A stretch of 64,000 nt of DNA from Bacteroidota bacterium (GTDB taxonomy: Bacteria; Bacteroidota; Bacteroidia; Flavobacteriales; Weeksellaceae): contig JAHIQD010000002.1 in assembly GCA_018902795.1 (NCBI GenBank), forward strand, positions 62,001-126,000, read 5' to 3'. Of the stretch, positions 34,679 to 44,181 are shown piece by piece; position 1 is the first letter of the stretch, and the number at the start of each line of letters is the position of its first letter. The notes beneath the pieces were generated by a model. It was given only the letters and a program-made list of their open reading frames with translations, was not told where the DNA came from and did not search any database. Made by a program: the position numbers and the translations under genes.

Positions 34679-35662
34679 ATGTACCTCATCGACTCCCCTT
34701 CCCACAACGCCTACTTTAATATTGCTGCTGAAGAATATCTGCTGACCAGGTTTCCAGCCGAAGATCTTTTTCTGCTCTACGTCAACGCCCCTTCGATCAT
34801 CGTGGGAAAGTTTCAGAACACCCTCGCCGAAATCAATCTGGATTATGTGCAGGAAAAAGAAATCAAAGTCGTAAGGAGGATGTCCGGCGGCGGCGCGGTA
34901 TACCATGACCTGGGCAACCTGAATTTTTCTTTCCATACACTGCTTGCTGATCATGATTTCGGTGACTTTTCCCAGTTTACAAAACCGGTACTGAGTCTCC
35001 TGAACAGTCTGGAAGTGCCTGCGGTTCTTCAGGGACGCAATGACCTTCTGGTAGACGGTAAAAAATTCAGCGGCAACGCCAAACTGGCGAGGCAGGGAAA
35101 AATGATTCAGCACGGTACCATTCTTTTAAATTCCGAAATGGAAATCCTAAGCGAAGCCCTGAAAGTAAATCCGCTTAAGTTCACCGACAAGGCTACAAAA
35201 TCAACCCGCTCGCGGGTGACCAACCTTATTCATTATCTTCCCAAGGAAACCACCACCGGACACCTTAAGAATCTGCTCACCGCGGAGATCATTAAAAACA
35301 GTCCGGAAGCAGAACGGTACGAACTCACGCCGGAAGACCATGCCGGAATTGAGCGGCTCATGAAAGAAAAATACGAAACCTGGGACTGGAATTTCGGTTT
35401 TTCGCCCAATTATAATTTCCAAAAAGCCATAAAAATACCTGCCGGATTTATCGAAGTACATCTGGACGTGGTAAAAGGAAATATTGAAAAAGCCAAAATA
35501 TTCGGGGATTTTTTCGCTTCCGAACCCGTTGAAAACCTTGAAGCGCAGCTGATCGGCAGGAAACATGAAGGCTCTGAACTCGCAAAAGTATTTGAAGCGA
35601 ATGATCTGACGGCCTTTTTCGGAAAGGTGACGCTCCAGGAGGTGCTGGAGGTATTTAAATAG
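34679..35662 (+). CDS. lplA: Lipoate-protein ligase A
   Basis: This 327-residue enzyme activates lipoate with ATP and attaches it to E2 and H proteins. Seen: the N-terminal NIAAEEYLL, VGKFQNTLAEIN, RRMSGGGAVYHDLGNLNFSF (lipoate/AMP pocket), DLLVDGKKFSGNAKL with the catalytic lysine region, and QHGTILLN. A C-terminal accessory domain begins at about residue 240. The length is typical of the two-domain form. It is followed by about 1.1 kb of repeats without genes. Confidence 0.94.
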   Translation: MYLIDSPSHNAYFNIAAEEYLLTRFPAEDLFLLYVNAPSIIVGKFQNTLAEINLDYVQEKEIKVVRRMSGGGAVYHDLGNLNFSFHTLLADHDFGDFSQFTKPVLSLLNSLEVPAVLQGRNDLLVDGKKFSGNAKLARQGKMIQHGTILLNSEMEILSEALKVNPLKFTDKATKSTRSRVTNLIHYLPKETTTGHLKNLLTAEIIKNSPEAERYELTPEDHAGIERLMKEKYETWDWNFGFSPNYNFQKAIKIPAGFIEVHLDVVKGNIEKAKIFGDFFASEPVENLEAQLIGRKHEGSELAKVFEANDLTAFFGKVTLQEVLEVFK

Positions 35663-35682
35663 CTTTTGCCTTACTTCCAGCA

Positions 35683-36563
35683 CCTCATAAGCAATGAGTA
35701 ATGCATCAGCTTTATCAGTGAGCGCAGGAAGTTGGAGTAATTGGGTATTTGAGTGATTGAGTGGAAGGGTGATTGAGTAGTTTCATGCTATAATGGAGAT
35801 TTTGTCATCAGGAAAAAACCAAATTCTTTTTCCCCGACCCTAAAGGGAGTGAATTTGGTTTTTCAAAAAAGTCCCGTTTTTTTTATAATAAACAGATTCT
35901 TCTTTTTTCTATCTCTTTTAAAAAATTCCAGCAGGTTCCCTTTAGGGGTGGGGTAAAACTGCTGGAATTTTTTTTGCTGATCTATGTCCGAAATACAAAC
36001 AACAAGAAAACGTCTGTTCTCCCACAACATTATAATATCAGAAAACATCCAACATCCCGCTTCCCAGCACCTCATTAGCAATGAGTAATCAGCAATAAGT
36101 AATATCAACCTGCTTCTGCAAGCGTTTTATTAAAGTAGTTTAATGCGAGCATTTTCATCAACAAAAACCAAATTCATTTTCCCCGACCCTAAAGGGAGTG
36201 AATTTGGTTTTTCAAGAAAGTCCCACTTTTTTTATAATAAACAGATTTTTCTTTTTTATATCTCTTTTAAAAAATTCCCGCAGGCTCCCTTTAGGGTTGG
36301 GGTAAAACTGCTGGAATTTTTTTTTGCTGATCTACGTCCAAAATAACAAAACGGGAAAAAGTCTCTTCTCCCACAACATTATTATATCAGAAAACATCCA
36401 ACATCCAGCTTCCCAGCACCTCATAAGCAATGAGTAATCAGCAATAAGCAATATCAACCTGCTTGATCTGCAAGCGTTTAATTAAAGCAGTTTAATGCGA
36501 GCATTTTCATCAACAAAAACCAAATTCATTTTCCCCCACCCTAAAGGGAGTGAATTTGGTTTT
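35683..36563. repeat. Tandem ~350-base repeat (two full units and one partial) with paired hairpins
   Basis: Three copies of a long unit start at about 35814, 36163 and 36515 (periods 349 and 352). Each full unit has hairpin 1 (stem AAAAACCAAATTC / GAATTTGGTTTTT; 35814-35863 and 36163-36212; the third copy 36515-36563 has only this part) and hairpin 2 (stem AAATTCCAGCAG / CTGCTGGAATTT; 35920-35975 and 36269-36325, the latter with one mismatch). Between units lie CATCCAACATCC and GCAATGAGTAAT-type words. The hairpin 1 loop (CCCCGACCCTAAAGGGA) is nearly the reverse complement of the hairpin 2 loop (TCCCTTTAGGGTTGGGG in unit 2). No coding sequence is convincing. Confidence 0.85.
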
Positions 36564-36601
36564 TTAAGAAAGTATCCGGTTGGGAATAGTTGAGTGGAAC
36601 A

Positions 36602-36790
36602 GTTTTGAGTATTTGAGTATTTGAGTGATCGAGTGATTGAATGCCTGCCTTTTTCATCCGCGGGCTACTGGCAAAGCCGATACCAATATCCGTGTAATCT
36701 GTGGGATCCGTGGGCACCATCCAACTTCCAACTTCCAACATCCAGCATCCAACACCCCGCTTCCAACATCCAGCTTCCCGCTTCCCTTCC
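36602..36790. repeat. Low-complexity tracts (GAGTATTTGAGTGA and CATCCAGCTTCC types)
   Basis: At 36602-36642 a heptad-like tract of TTGAGTATTTGAGTGAT units is seen, and at 36717-36790 a tract of CCAACTTCC / CATCCAGC units that ends next to the stop of the following leftward gene. Confidence 0.7.
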
Positions 36791-36795
36791 TCTGT

Positions 36796-37662
36796 CTACC
36801 TCCCAAAAGTTTCCATCTGTGAAAGATCATAGTAGCCGAAGGCTTGAATACGGTGATTTCTCAACGTTTTCTCCGCTTCTGTCAGCTCTTTTACACCGGC
36901 GAAATCTTCCAGATGGAAGACCCAACGGTACCGGTTTTTTAAAATACTCCGGATACGCTGAGTCTTACGAATTTTTGTTTCCAGAGAAAGATAATCATAA
37001 GCCATAATATAAGCCGTCACTCGGTGCCGGTAAAGTGAAGCGGCCACCTCTGCAGGAAGATGCATCGGCACGCTGGCGCTCAGTTTTATATTTCTGAGGG
37101 AACTCCATTCAGCCGCTTTTTCAAAAAGGGCGATCTGTCTTTTAACATATAATTCGGTTTCCTCTTCATAATCATCGAAGGTGTGAGGTTCGATATCAAG
37201 GTGTACGCCTTTGAAACCCAAAGATTCAGCTTCATTAAGGAGCACAAGCAAATCTTCAAAACCATGGTCGGACGTGACATAAGAATTTTCACCGATAAGG
37301 TAGTGGAGATCCATTTTCCGGGAGGCCGCCATCTTCTGGAACTCCTTCAGCTTGGCGCGGTCGGTCTCGGCGGTCACTGACAGGAAAAGGGTGCGGATCT
37401 TCCAGCGGTCAAGCAGATGCATAAGCTCAGCATTGCTGTGGCTGTTAAAAAAGGAGGCCCATACATAGGTTTCTTTTCCTTTAAGCGTCTCATGTGCTGG
37501 ATAAAGTGTGGCTTTTTCCGCTGGATCCTTTTCATGGAAAAACCCGGATATCGCAGCGGTCTGGATAGAATTCAAAACATAACCCGGCTGGGAAATGAAA
37601 GTTTCTGCTTTCATTCCTGAAGACAACATTAAGAAAATGATGAAGAAATGTTTGATCAGCAT
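36796..37662 (-). CDS. Secreted protein with TIM-barrel-like pattern, unknown function
   Basis: The 288-residue protein has a signal peptide (MLIKHFFIIFLMLSSGMKA). Its middle alternates short beta strands with helices and contains LGFKGVHLDIEPHTF, reminiscent of the DxE strand of glycoside hydrolase family 18-like barrels, followed by IKLSASVPMHLP and VTAYIMAYDYLS, a typical strand-7/8 arrangement. The catalytic DxxDxDxE motif is not complete, so hydrolase activity cannot be claimed. It may bind or cleave glycans at the surface. It is a single gene next to repeat tracts. Confidence 0.6.
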   Translation of the reverse strand: MLIKHFFIIFLMLSSGMKAETFISQPGYVLNSIQTAAISGFFHEKDPAEKATLYPAHETLKGKETYVWASFFNSHSNAELMHLLDRWKIRTLFLSVTAETDRAKLKEFQKMAASRKMDLHYLIGENSYVTSDHGFEDLLVLLNEAESLGFKGVHLDIEPHTFDDYEEETELYVKRQIALFEKAAEWSSLRNIKLSASVPMHLPAEVAASLYRHRVTAYIMAYDYLSLETKIRKTQRIRSILKNRYRWVFHLEDFAGVKELTEAEKTLRNHRIQAFGYYDLSQMETFGR

Positions 37663-37732
37663 AAAGCGCGAAATTATAATAAAGTATTGATAATTCCGCT
37701 CTGCTTTTACCTTAGTTCAGAAATTTTTTAAC

Positions 37733-38168
37733 TCATGAGGTAAACCGTTTCTTTTTTAAAACGGTCCAGATCAGGATTGCGAAAACAAAAGTCAAAACAG
37801 CAAACCACTTTTCAAAGTTTGTTTTTGCGAAAATATTACCGACCGTATTGAGAACGAATAAAGCAAGAAAAATCCACAGCATAAAATCTGTTGCTTTTTC
37901 CTTAAATTTAAATTTTATCCAGTCCGCTTTCATTAACAACAGAAGCCCTAAAAAAAGATTGATAAGGATGGAAACACTTTCAAAAACATACATTTCCGAA
38001 TCATTCTGAAGTCTTCCGCCCCAGGCAATATCATAGGGAACTGCTTTCGCGATGACAGCAGTATGAAAAAGTATTACCGCACTAAGCAGCCCTAGCAGAA
38101 TAAGTATTGAGGTCTTATAATTCTTTTTTTTTAAAGGAACAGCAGTTGAATAATGTATTTTTTTTCAC
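37733..38168 (-). CDS. Four-helix membrane protein with uncertain N-terminus
   Basis: The ATG at 37993 gives 86 residues with three membrane segments, but the frame stays open to 38164 and its translation is membrane-protein-like (ILILLGLLSAVILFHTAVIA, then KAVPYDIAWGGRLQNDSEMY), so the true start is further upstream. No ATG lies in that part. A GTG at 38168 would give VKKNTLFNCCSFKKK in another frame and join this one if a run of nine A/T bases near 38125 lost one base. The N-terminus is thus probably hidden by a homopolymer indel. I do not recognise the family. Confidence 0.6.
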
Positions 38169-38226
38169 GGTCAAGTTAGCAGAGTTGCTTTAATATTTCC
38201 AATTTAATTCAACATTTTCTTTCAAA

Positions 38227-38730
38227 TTATAATTTTTTTTTCAAATTGGTTAGAAACTGTGAAAATTCTGGTTTATTGGGAATCTGCTCTTTAGGAATGA
38301 TGAAGCTTTCGCCAGTTTTTAGTTTTAGAAAATAATAGTCGGCTATTTCATTGATTTCTTCAAAACTATTATAGCCTAGCTTAGACTCAGCAATTACACT
38401 ATTTACAACAAGACTTTCGGTATCAAAGCGGAATTCTGAAACAACACCGATTTTTTCTTTATAGCTTTCAATTATAAATTTTCTATAATAATTTTTAATT
38501 TTCCACCTTTGATAAAAAGGAAATAAAATCAATATTGTTGCAAAAAACAGTATTGCGAACCATAAAAACTCTTGATTTGAATTATAAATATTTACTGTAA
38601 CCAAAACAAAAGCCAGCAGAAGGATAATTAACGAGGTTTTTTTCTGACGCTTAAAAATTCTACTTTTTGAAGCGGTATATAATTGGTATTGTAGATAATC
38701 TTCCTGGTTTAAACTGAGCTTAAAATTCAT
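38227..38730 (-). CDS. YcxB-like membrane protein
   Basis: The 167-residue protein has the YcxB layout: an N-terminal LSLNQEDYLQYQLYTASKS, two adjacent membrane helices (about 32-46 and 54-70), and a C-terminal domain (VSEFRFDTESLVVNSVIAES, then GYNSFEEINEIADYYFLKL, then ESFIIPKEQIP) that matches the YcxB C-terminal fold. The function is unknown. It is preceded by leader repeat copy 1 (38764-38832), 34 bases from the ATG. Confidence 0.75.
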   Translation of the reverse strand: MNFKLSLNQEDYLQYQLYTASKSRIFKRQKKTSLIILLLAFVLVTVNIYNSNQEFLWFAILFFATILILFPFYQRWKIKNYYRKFIIESYKEKIGVVSEFRFDTESLVVNSVIAESKLGYNSFEEINEIADYYFLKLKTGESFIIPKEQIPNKPEFSQFLTNLKKKL

Positions 38731-38763
38731 TACTGCAGATGTTTGAGAATTTTGACTGATTAA

Positions 38764-38832
38764 GTATTCTGTTGGCGCGGATTATTATAACCGGTCTGGT
38801 AAATATAACAATCTAAAAATTAGCGGAAATCT
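38764..38832 (-). repeat. Leader repeat type 1, copy a
   Basis: On the coding strand of the downstream gene this copy contains CTAATTTTTAGATTG, GTTATATTTACC and CCGCGCCAACAGAATAC. It matches copies at 41326, 41751 and 45444. Each lies 24-87 bases before the start of an unrelated leftward gene and may carry its promoter (TATATTTA resembles TAnnTTTG). Confidence 0.75.
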
Positions 38833-38896
38833 TGAGGATATGAAATTTCAATCCTGGATTTTCCCTGTCACCTGCAGCCGCTTTAATAATCCATTG

Positions 38897-41239
38897 CTAA
38901 ATCCTGTCCATCGTTTCATTGATCTGTTTCTCTTTATATTCCGAATTCGAAACTTTTCCGAAATTATATTTTAGTCCTACAGAAAAAACAGGGGTGTTGC
39001 CGTAAAAACTGCCTTTGGTAACAATTTTATCATAACTCAGTTTCTGGATAAAAGTGTTCTGTTTAAAAATATCATTGTACCGCACGGTAAAATCAAAATT
39101 CGAAACAGATTTTGTCAGTCCTAAATTCACGATCAGCATCTCATTGTATTCATAAATTCCCTGTGTCCTTTTGGTAATCCAGGAGCCGTCTAACAGGAAA
39201 TGGAAACCTTTTCCCAATTTAATGGTATTGTTAGAATAGAAATAGACGTAAGGAGTTGATTTATTGACGGTCGCAAGGCGGTCTTCAGTGGTGGAATAAT
39301 TTAAAGACAGACTGTTTTGAGAACTAAAAAACCGGTATTCAAACGGAACATCCAATCCTAAACTTGCGCCCTTTTCTTTCTCAAAATTTTTGGTCGTAAA
39401 CTTGGAAATATTTTTAATTTCATCATAGAAAAGACCGAAACCGATAGGATTTTTACTTTCATACACTGAAGCATTCAAAGCCCATTTTTTGAGATTTACA
39501 CTTGCGCTGATTGTATTGGTGTAGGTGGGCAAAAGATTGGGATTTCCTTCGTATTCGACATACGGACTGCTGTATAAACCGCCTGAAGCCAAATCCCCAT
39601 AACCTGGTCTGGAGATACTCCGGTTAAAGTTGAGGGTATACACATAATCTTTGTCTTGTTTGAAAGAAATTTCTGCGCTTGGAAACCAATCCAGGTAGTT
39701 TCTCTTGATATTCGTTTCATTAAGTATTTGGTTAAAACCATTGGCCGATGTTGCTTCCATACGGAGACCCGCTTTAAAACCAAATTTTTCTTTTTCGCCT
39801 GAAAATTCTGCGTAAGACGCCCAGTTTTCTTCTTTAAAAAGGTATTTGAAATAATCCACAGGACTGCTGTTTCTATAATCTGTAAAATTATCGGTAACAG
39901 CATCTGCTTTTGTAAAACTTGCGCCAAATCCCAGCTGATAATCTTCGAGTATTTTTTTCTCGATATCAATTCTTCCTGAAAAAGCATTGACAGCATTTTT
40001 CTGTTTCCTGAACTGACTGAAAATATATCCGGAATCATCAGTATCATTATAAAAATCGTGATCTACATTATTGCTTTCCCGGGTGAACTGTAAACCGCCG
40101 AAAATATTGGCGTCAATGGATTTTAACTGTTTATTATAATTAAAAATTGAATTGATGGTGGCCCGCTGTCTGTCCTGATGATTGATGGTTAATATCTGAG
40201 ATTTTACTCCGTCTTTTTCATAATGCGTAACGGTGTTATTGTGGCCTTTGTCAGGTCTTAAATTGGCATTAACGGAAAAAGTCAGATAATCACCGTCATT
40301 TAAATCCTGATATAAACTGGCTCCCAAAATAACCTGCGGACGGTTGGTAACCGATTTTATAATATAATCGGAATTTATATTTTGATCCGGAACCGAATAC
40401 TCAAAACCGTTGCTTTCCCAATGCTGGATTTGGTTATACGCTGCATTCAGCTTCCATTCGGTTTTATTTTTCTTTTGTTGAAAATTGGCAGAAAAATGAT
40501 TGCTGAAACGCCTGTTCAAAATGGCAGTTTCATTAAGCGTGAATTTGTAGCCTTCCTTTTTGCTGTTTTTCAATATAATGTTGATGACTGCTTTTCCTTC
40601 CGCTTCATGTTTTGCAGAGGGATTTCTGATAATTTCCACGGATTTAATATCATCAACAGAAAGAGCCGACGCCGTAACGAAATCAACTTTTTGATGGTCA
40701 ATATACAGCAGCGGAACTCCTTTTCCTACCATAGACAATCCTTCCCCATTGGCATCAATGGAAATAAAAGGCAGTTTCGCGAACAAATCTGTAGAAGTAG
40801 CCACCTTATTCAGCGCTGAATTTGCAATATCGATAGTGATATTTCCATTCTGTACCTGAAAAGTTTTTCTTTTACCTGAAATTTTAACCTCATCAACATT
40901 CAAAATCTTTTCATGGAGTATGATTGTAAAAGTTTTATTTTCCGAAAGTTCAAAAACAGGTTCTTTTTGCGCTACATTGTCCGAATCAATTTGCAAAAAA
41001 TACTGAGCTGGTTTTAAGTGAGTAAATTCAAATATTCCATTCTGAGCAATAGCCGTTTTTACAAGTTCATTTTGCGGTGTAAACAGATAAACTTCTGCTG
41101 AAGGAACTTTCTCCTTATTGCTGTTAATAACAGTACCATTTATTGTGAAATCTCCCTGTTGGGCAAAAGCATTGATACACAAAAGAAACAGGAGAAGATG
41201 AACGGATTTAAAGAGTATTGAAGTTTTTAAACGACCCAT
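38897..41239 (-). CDS. TonB-dependent receptor-like outer membrane beta-barrel protein
   Basis: The 780-residue protein has a signal peptide (SVHLLLFLLCINAFA), a carboxypeptidase-regulatory-like domain (about 30-110: INGTVINSNKEKVPSAEVYL), a plug region (DLFAKLPFISIDANGEGLSM, VDDIKSVEIIRNPSAKHEAEG) and a long beta-barrel ending in GLKYNFGKVS. This is the PF14905-type outer membrane beta-barrel family, related to TonB-dependent receptors but with a reduced plug. No TonB box or partner gene is seen nearby, so the substrate is unknown. Leader repeat copy b lies 87 bases upstream. Confidence 0.85.
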   Translation of the reverse strand: MGRLKTSILFKSVHLLLFLLCINAFAQQGDFTINGTVINSNKEKVPSAEVYLFTPQNELVKTAIAQNGIFEFTHLKPAQYFLQIDSDNVAQKEPVFELSENKTFTIILHEKILNVDEVKISGKRKTFQVQNGNITIDIANSALNKVATSTDLFAKLPFISIDANGEGLSMVGKGVPLLYIDHQKVDFVTASALSVDDIKSVEIIRNPSAKHEAEGKAVINIILKNSKKEGYKFTLNETAILNRRFSNHFSANFQQKKNKTEWKLNAAYNQIQHWESNGFEYSVPDQNINSDYIIKSVTNRPQVILGASLYQDLNDGDYLTFSVNANLRPDKGHNNTVTHYEKDGVKSQILTINHQDRQRATINSIFNYNKQLKSIDANIFGGLQFTRESNNVDHDFYNDTDDSGYIFSQFRKQKNAVNAFSGRIDIEKKILEDYQLGFGASFTKADAVTDNFTDYRNSSPVDYFKYLFKEENWASYAEFSGEKEKFGFKAGLRMEATSANGFNQILNETNIKRNYLDWFPSAEISFKQDKDYVYTLNFNRSISRPGYGDLASGGLYSSPYVEYEGNPNLLPTYTNTISASVNLKKWALNASVYESKNPIGFGLFYDEIKNISKFTTKNFEKEKGASLGLDVPFEYRFFSSQNSLSLNYSTTEDRLATVNKSTPYVYFYSNNTIKLGKGFHFLLDGSWITKRTQGIYEYNEMLIVNLGLTKSVSNFDFTVRYNDIFKQNTFIQKLSYDKIVTKGSFYGNTPVFSVGLKYNFGKVSNSEYKEKQINETMDRI

Positions 41240-41325
41240 ATTTGTTTTTCATTTCGAACAAGACAATTTAGTGATATCAACTGTTACATGTCGCGGTATT
41301 TTGATGTGGTTGGGGATCATGGATG

Positions 41326-41402
41326 GGTATTCTGTTGGCGGGTATTATTACAACTGGTCCCGTAAATATAACAATCTAAAAATTAGCGAAATTCTTTATG
41401 AC
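41326..41402 (-). repeat. Leader repeat type 1, copy b
   Basis: The copy reads leftward with TTTCGCTAATTTTTAGATTG, GTTATATTTACG and CCCGCCAACAGAATACCC; it is closest to copy a. It precedes the outer membrane barrel gene by 87 bases. Confidence 0.75.
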
Positions 41403-41441
41403 AATTATAAAGTGTAATATTCAGTTCTTTAGACATTTTGC

Positions 41442-41714
41442 TTAATTTTCATTCCACCAGTTTAATATTTCTTCAGTTAGCTTTTGAGAATCAAAATCAG
41501 TTTTGAACAATCCATATTTTCCACATAACTCACTTTCAATAATTCGTTTTATTATGTTTCCATTTTCATCTTTATCTAGACTTTTAAGTATTTTTTCAGC
41601 AAAATAGAAAAGTTCATTTTTAGCATTTGAGTTTGTAAGATTCCAATCAAAAATCATTTTTGATAAATTTATTACTTTACCATTATAATCGTTAATAAAT
41701 TCTGTTTCATTCAT
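41442..41714 (-). CDS. Small acidic hypothetical protein
   Basis: This 90-residue acidic, helical protein (MNETEFINDYNGKVINLSKM, then DWNLTNSNAKNELFYFAEKI, then LNWWNEN) has no signal peptide or membrane segment. Its size and acidity resemble some bacteriocin-immunity or antitoxin-like proteins, but I cannot assign a family. Leader repeat copy c lies 37 bases upstream, and the IS91-like element is next beyond that. Confidence 0.6.
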   Translation of the reverse strand: MNETEFINDYNGKVINLSKMIFDWNLTNSNAKNELFYFAEKILKSLDKDENGNIIKRIIESELCGKYGLFKTDFDSQKLTEEILNWWNEN

Positions 41715-41750
41715 TTGGAATTGAGTTGTGAAATAATTGATGTTGGCTTT

Positions 41751-41850
41751 GGGTATTTCTGTTGGCGGGGCTTTTTATAAACTGGTCTTTGTAAATATAA
41801 CAAAAAGAACAATTAGCGAAAATCTTTATGATGTAAACTTCAAAACCGCT
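41751..41850 (-). repeat. Leader repeat type 1, copy c
   Basis: Leftward the copy reads AGCGGTTTTGAAG, CATAAAGATTTTCGC, GTTCTTTTTGTTATATTTAC and CCCCGCCAACAGAAATACCC. It is closest to copy d. Its right end abuts the left inverted repeat of the IS91-like element. Confidence 0.8.
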
Positions 41851-41864
41851 AATAGAAATACTTT

Positions 41865-41892
41865 GTTGAACTAAACCTCCGGTAGCTTTTTC
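41865..41892 (+). repeat. Left inverted end of the IS91-like element
   Basis: GTTGAAC (41865-41871) and CTCCGGTAGCTTTTTC (41877-41892) are the inverted counterpart of 44182-44208, with matching spacing. Confidence 0.7.
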
Positions 41893-41941
41893 GATTCGCC
41901 GTTTTAGTAATTTTGTTTTTTTAACAATCAAAACATTTACT

Positions 41942-42928
41942 ATGGCTACAAAAAAAAATCTCCGGAGGATGTAAGGACGAACAAAATTTTGAATCGCGCT
42001 TCAAGCGAAGTTAATGGTTTTTCGGAACTGATACAACGTTTCGAAAGAAATATTTCAATACAGGGAAAAAGTCCCAGAACCTTTGATAATTATTCCAGGC
42101 ATGTTGCTGCCGTAGCGCTTCATTTCGGTAAAATTCCTACCGAATTGGATCCGGAAGAAGTTAAAGATTATCTCTTCGAACTTCAACAGCGATCAAAAAC
42201 ACCTTCTCAAACCTACTTTAAACACGGTTTATGGACTGCGGTTTCTTTTAAAAGCAGAAGGCTTGCCTTATAGTTTTCTACATCTTCCCGCCATTCCAAA
42301 AGTAAATAAACTGCCGACTGTTTTAAGCCGGCAGGAAGTTTGGCGCATGCTTCAAACAGCAGAACTCCTGAAACACAAACTGCTCATCGGGCTCATCTAC
42401 GGCTGCGGACTGCGCTGCATGGAAGTAAGAAATATCGAACTTCAGCATCTGGACTTCGACCGCAGGATGCTGCATATCGTTCAGGGGAAAGGCCGGAAAG
42501 ACCGTTATGTGCCTTTGTCCGAGCATTTAATTCGGGGACTGAAAACCTTTATTAAAGTTGAGAATCCGGTTCAGTATTTATTCAATGGGAATCATAACAG
42601 GAATATTGAAGAGATTGACATTCTTACTCCTAAAAGTACAGGCTTTGATTCCCGCTACAGCCAGCGCGGCGTGCAGTGGGTCATCAAAACCATCTCAAAA
42701 AAAGCCGGAATCACCAAAGAAGTCCACACCCATACTTTGCGCCACAGCTATGCCACGCATTTGCTGGAAGATGGTGTTCCGATCATCATGGTACAAAAAC
42801 TTCTGGGTCATGAAAGAATTGAATCGACCATGGAATACCTGCATGTCTGCCAGCTTTCGGATCAGAAGCCTCACAGTCCTTTGGATACCGTATTTGCTTT
42901 GTACCGCAAAAATGGAATCCCGAAGTAA
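41942..42928 (+). pseudogene. Tyrosine recombinase/integrase, two frameshifts
   Basis: Joined by eye, three frame pieces give one recombinase of about 330 residues. From ATG 41942 (MATKKK...) the frame breaks at the A-run 41950-41958; one added A gives SPEDVRTNKILNRASSEVNG. The core-binding part continues to SQTYFKH (about 42225), where two missing bases (one AC unit) separate it from TVYGLRFLLKAEGLPYSFLH. The catalytic part from 42263 is intact: GLIYGCGLRCMEVRN (first Arg), HTHTLRHSYATHLL, GHERIESTMEYLHV (His and the Tyr nucleophile). The net loss is three bases. It could be inactive, or the indels could be read errors. Confidence 0.75.
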
Positions 42929-44018
42929 GGGCAGAAGTGTAGCCGACGTTCTGCGCGCAGTCAGTTTATCAACTCAGAATTTTACGGTTCATCAGGAAAA
43001 AACACTTCGGGCTTTATCGTACTGCCGGACTTCAGCTTTGGGCGGTCATATCGATGCGTGCGACGGTTGCGGAAACCTCTCCATCAGTTACAACTCCTGT
43101 AGGAACCGGCATTGTCCCGGGTGTCAGGGCCATAAAAGGGAAGAATGGATCCAGAAGCGCGGACAGGATTTATTACCCTGCAGTTATTACCATCTGGTTT
43201 TTACGCTTCCCGAAGAACTGAACGGTTTGGCAATCGCAAATCCCACACTCATTTACAAAACCCTGTTCGAAGCAGCGTGGGCGACTTTAAACCAGTTCGG
43301 TAACACCGAAGGAATCCAACTGGGAATGATTGCCATTTTACACACCTGGGGACAGAATTTAAGTCTGCATCCGCATTTGCACTGCATTGTTCCGGGTGGT
43401 GGCATCAATAAACAGGGGAAATGGAAAAAGAAAGTAAGGACGGATAAATATCTCTTCTGTGTAAAAGCGATGAGCAAAGTGTTCAGAGCCAAGTTTGTGG
43501 CGCTGCTTCGGGCTTCAGGAAACGGTGATGGAGCGTTGATGAATGCCTTATTCTCCAAAAATTGGGTCGTCTATGCAAAACGCCCTTTTGGTGGCCCGAA
43601 ACAGGTGATTGAATATTTAGGCAGATACACCCACAAAGTCGCCATCAGCAATCACCGCATCAAAGAAGTGACAGATCAGGAAGTGCGTTTTGGCTACAAA
43701 GATTACCGCAAAGGCGGCGAAAAAAAGGAAATGACCCTCAGCAACGAAGAGTTTGCTCGAAGGTTCAGTCTTCATATCCTGCCCAAAAGGTTTGTGCGGA
43801 TCCGGCATTACGGTATTTTAAGCAGCAGCTGGAAGCGTGGGAAGCTGCAAAATTTACAGTCAGATTTAAACATCCGGGTTCCGGAAGCAAAACCCAAGAC
43901 TTTGCTCAATAAATGCCGGTGTTGTAAAGAAGGAAACCTGTTTGCCATCGCTGTTTTCGGGCAGCGCGGTCCGCCACAAGATTTTCTTTTCGTCACCCAA
44001 AATTTGTCTGCAAAATAA
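42912..44018 (+). CDS. IS91-family transposase (HUH type)
   Basis: From ATG 42912 the protein has 368 residues and overlaps the recombinase end by 17 bases. It has an N-terminal zinc-binding part (HIDACDGCGNLSISYNSCRN, then RHCPGCQG), the HUH motif in LSLHPHLHCIVPGGG, and the nucleophile-tyrosine region IEYLGRYTHKVAISNHRI, followed by a basic C-terminus with paired Cys (NKCRCCKEG). These are the features of IS91/ISCR rolling-circle transposases of the single-Tyr type. Upstream open frame is a shadow of the recombinase gene. Confidence 0.9.
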   Translation: MESRSKGRSVADVLRAVSLSTQNFTVHQEKTLRALSYCRTSALGGHIDACDGCGNLSISYNSCRNRHCPGCQGHKREEWIQKRGQDLLPCSYYHLVFTLPEELNGLAIANPTLIYKTLFEAAWATLNQFGNTEGIQLGMIAILHTWGQNLSLHPHLHCIVPGGGINKQGKWKKKVRTDKYLFCVKAMSKVFRAKFVALLRASGNGDGALMNALFSKNWVVYAKRPFGGPKQVIEYLGRYTHKVAISNHRIKEVTDQEVRFGYKDYRKGGEKKEMTLSNEEFARRFSLHILPKRFVRIRHYGILSSSWKRGKLQNLQSDLNIRVPEAKPKTLLNKCRCCKEGNLFAIAVFGQRGPPQDFLFVTQNLSAK

Positions 44019-44181
44019 ACTTTGTGGGTAAGGGAAATTATATTCTGCAGCGAAGAAAAAACCGCAGAAAACCACTTCCAAAGGCTACCAAATGCCACAA
44101 ATAAAGCAGTCCTTCTGAAAAACTGCTTTGTATCTCTAAATTCTAAAAACGACATCCCCATAAGAGGACCATTATGCTGCT

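Noticed and set aside
35863..36346. Frames of 67-81 residues within the tandem repeats
   Set aside because: They exist on both strands and simply read the repeated hairpins.
35814..36563. CRISPR array in the tandem repeat region
   Set aside because: Units are about 350 bases long with no short repeat-spacer alternation and no cas genes nearby.
42558..42911. Long upstream extension of the IS91 transposase frame
   Set aside because: It overlaps the recombinase catalytic part in another frame and has no transposase features; the family starts near ATG 42912.
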